The translations under genes and the position numbers were made by a program. This document shows positions 4,877 to 5,641 of a stretch of DNA of 5,641 bases, one piece after another; within the stretch, counting starts at the first letter, position 1; the number at the start of each line of letters is the position of its first letter. This stretch comes from an uncultured Bacillota bacterium (GTDB taxonomy: Bacteria > Bacillota_I > Bacilli_A > RFN20 > CAG-826). The notes under the pieces were generated by a model, which was given only the letters and a program-made list of their open reading frames with translations, was not told where the DNA came from and searched no databases. The DNA lies in the NCBI GenBank assembly GCA_946612055.1, contig CAMOEH010000087.1, forward strand, positions 1-5,641. The letters run 5' to 3'.

Positions 4877-5636
4877 GGTCGATTACCTCTCTGGCTAGGG
4901 ACATGTAAGCAATTGCGCCTAGGCTAGTCGGACGGAAAACATCAACGGGCATTTGCCTAGCTTGGGCTTCGGCAATGGAAGCATTACGGGGAATATTGGT
5001 CAAAAAGGTCTTCGTTTGGAATAGCCGACGAATTTCATTGGATACTTCGTTAGAAAGGGTCGTCTTGGCATCATGCATTGTCAAAAGGAATCCTTCGATT
5101 TCCAAAGAGGGATTCCATTTCTTTTGAACAGAGACGATCGTGGAAAGAATAGAGGCCACCGCTTCCAAAGCAAAGAATTCGCATTGAACGGGGATCAAAA
5201 CCGAATTTGAGGCGGCTAGACCATTTAAAGACAATAAGCCCAAAGAAGGCGGGCAATCCAAAAGGATGTAATCATAATCGTTGCGGACTTTCTCTAGTTC
5301 GGTGGAAAGCAAAGAATAGGGATTGTCGCTTCCTTTTTGCAGAAGATGGGCTTCTAAAGAAGAAAGGCGAAGATTAGATGGAATAATCGATAAAGAGGAA
5401 ACCAAGGTAGGCATGATGGCTTTTTTAATCGGAGATTTGCCTTCAAGAACGTCCAAAATCGTCAAAGGAAGCAAAGTGATATCTAAACCAAGTCCACGCC
5501 CAGCATTTCCTTGTGGATCCAAATCGACGAGCAAAACCTTTTTCCCTAATCTAGATAAGGAAGAGGAAAGGTTAATGGCGGTCGTTGTTTTCCCAACGCC
5601 ACCTTTTTGATTTGCAATCGCGATGATTTTGCCCAT
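4860..5636 (-). CDS. parA: ParA/Soj chromosome partition ATPase
   Basis: ParA is a cytoplasmic, nucleoid-bound ATPase that forms a DNA-binding ATP dimer and is released by ParB-stimulated hydrolysis; in Bacillus, Soj also regulates DnaA. The 258-residue protein is full length compared with about 253 for Soj. The deviant Walker A motif KGGVGKTT is at 11-18 (signature K11, K16), Walker A' LLVDLDPQGN at 35-44 with D40, and Walker B YILLDCPP at 123-130 with D127. IPVQCEFFALEA (148-159) and the basic NIPRN (214-218) are also family-typical. The start MGKIIAIANQKGG matches the family, but only 5 bases of upstream sequence are in the window, so the ribosome binding site and promoter cannot be seen. 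The stop lies 17 bases inside parB. In related genomes rsmG often precedes parA; this cannot be checked here. Confidence 0.97.
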   Translation of the reverse strand: MGKIIAIANQKGGVGKTTTAINLSSSLSRLGKKVLLVDLDPQGNAGRGLGLDITLLPLTILDVLEGKSPIKKAIMPTLVSSLSIIPSNLRLSSLEAHLLQKGSDNPYSLLSTELEKVRNDYDYILLDCPPSLGLLSLNGLAASNSVLIPVQCEFFALEAVASILSTIVSVQKKWNPSLEIEGFLLTMHDAKTTLSNEVSNEIRRLFQTKTFLTNIPRNASIAEAQARQMPVDVFRPTSLGAIAYMSLAREVIDHEGNQ

Positions 5637-5641
5637 GGCTC

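Noticed and set aside
4676..4927. Plus-strand open frame across the parA-parB junction
   Set aside because: Antisense to two well-supported genes, with no motif or ribosome binding site.
1..5641. CRISPR, insertion sequence, tRNA/rRNA, attachment site or toxin-antitoxin system
   Set aside because: No spaced direct repeats, terminal inverted repeats, transposase or recombinase motifs, tRNA-like cloverleaf or paired small toxin/antitoxin genes were seen.

Overview
The window reads as an ordinary, densely packed piece of a low-to-moderate GC Gram-positive (Firmicutes/Bacilli-like) chromosome. Strong AGGAGG-type ribosome binding sites, Bacillus-like Soj/Spo0J and HU proteins, the direct cmk-der pairing and an FMN riboswitch in front of a RibU-type riboflavin transporter all point that way. 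UGA is used as a stop (parB, ribU) and Trp is TGG, so the genetic code is standard and not the Mycoplasma one. An Erysipelotrichia or other early-branching Bacilli lineage would fit, but this is inference.

Layout, right to left along the minus strand: parA (4860-5636) and parB (4043-4876) overlap by 17 bases and form a chromosome-partition operon whose promoter lies outside the window. An FMN riboswitch with its own promoter (about 3841-4011) then controls ribU (3115-3840). A single small gene on the plus strand, a 59-residue one-cluster [4Fe-4S] ferredoxin (2897-3076), converges on ribU, and the two share a bidirectional terminator. Divergent from the ferredoxin starts a minus-strand operon: an 82-residue single-pass membrane protein of unknown role (2556-2804), cmk (1874-2554) and der (579-1883), with a 1-base gap and then a 10-base overlap. 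After a 161-base gap with its own promoter comes the HU gene (145-417), closed by a hairpin terminator. At the left edge (1-61) there may be the first 20 codons of another minus-strand gene.

The genes serve core functions: chromosome segregation (ParA/ParB) and compaction (HU), CTP/dCTP precursor supply (Cmk), 50S ribosome maturation (Der), flavin uptake under flavin control (RibU) and low-potential electron transfer (ferredoxin). There is no mobile element, CRISPR array, tRNA or rRNA, and no gene-free stretch over 300 bases; the largest gaps are the ribU leader (202 bases) and the der-HU spacer (161 bases).

I did not find a convincing new system. The points most worth a second look are a ParB whose two CTP-pocket motifs are strongly degenerate, a readable two-state expression platform behind the FMN riboswitch, and a small membrane protein heading the cmk-der operon with no Shine-Dalgarno sequence.
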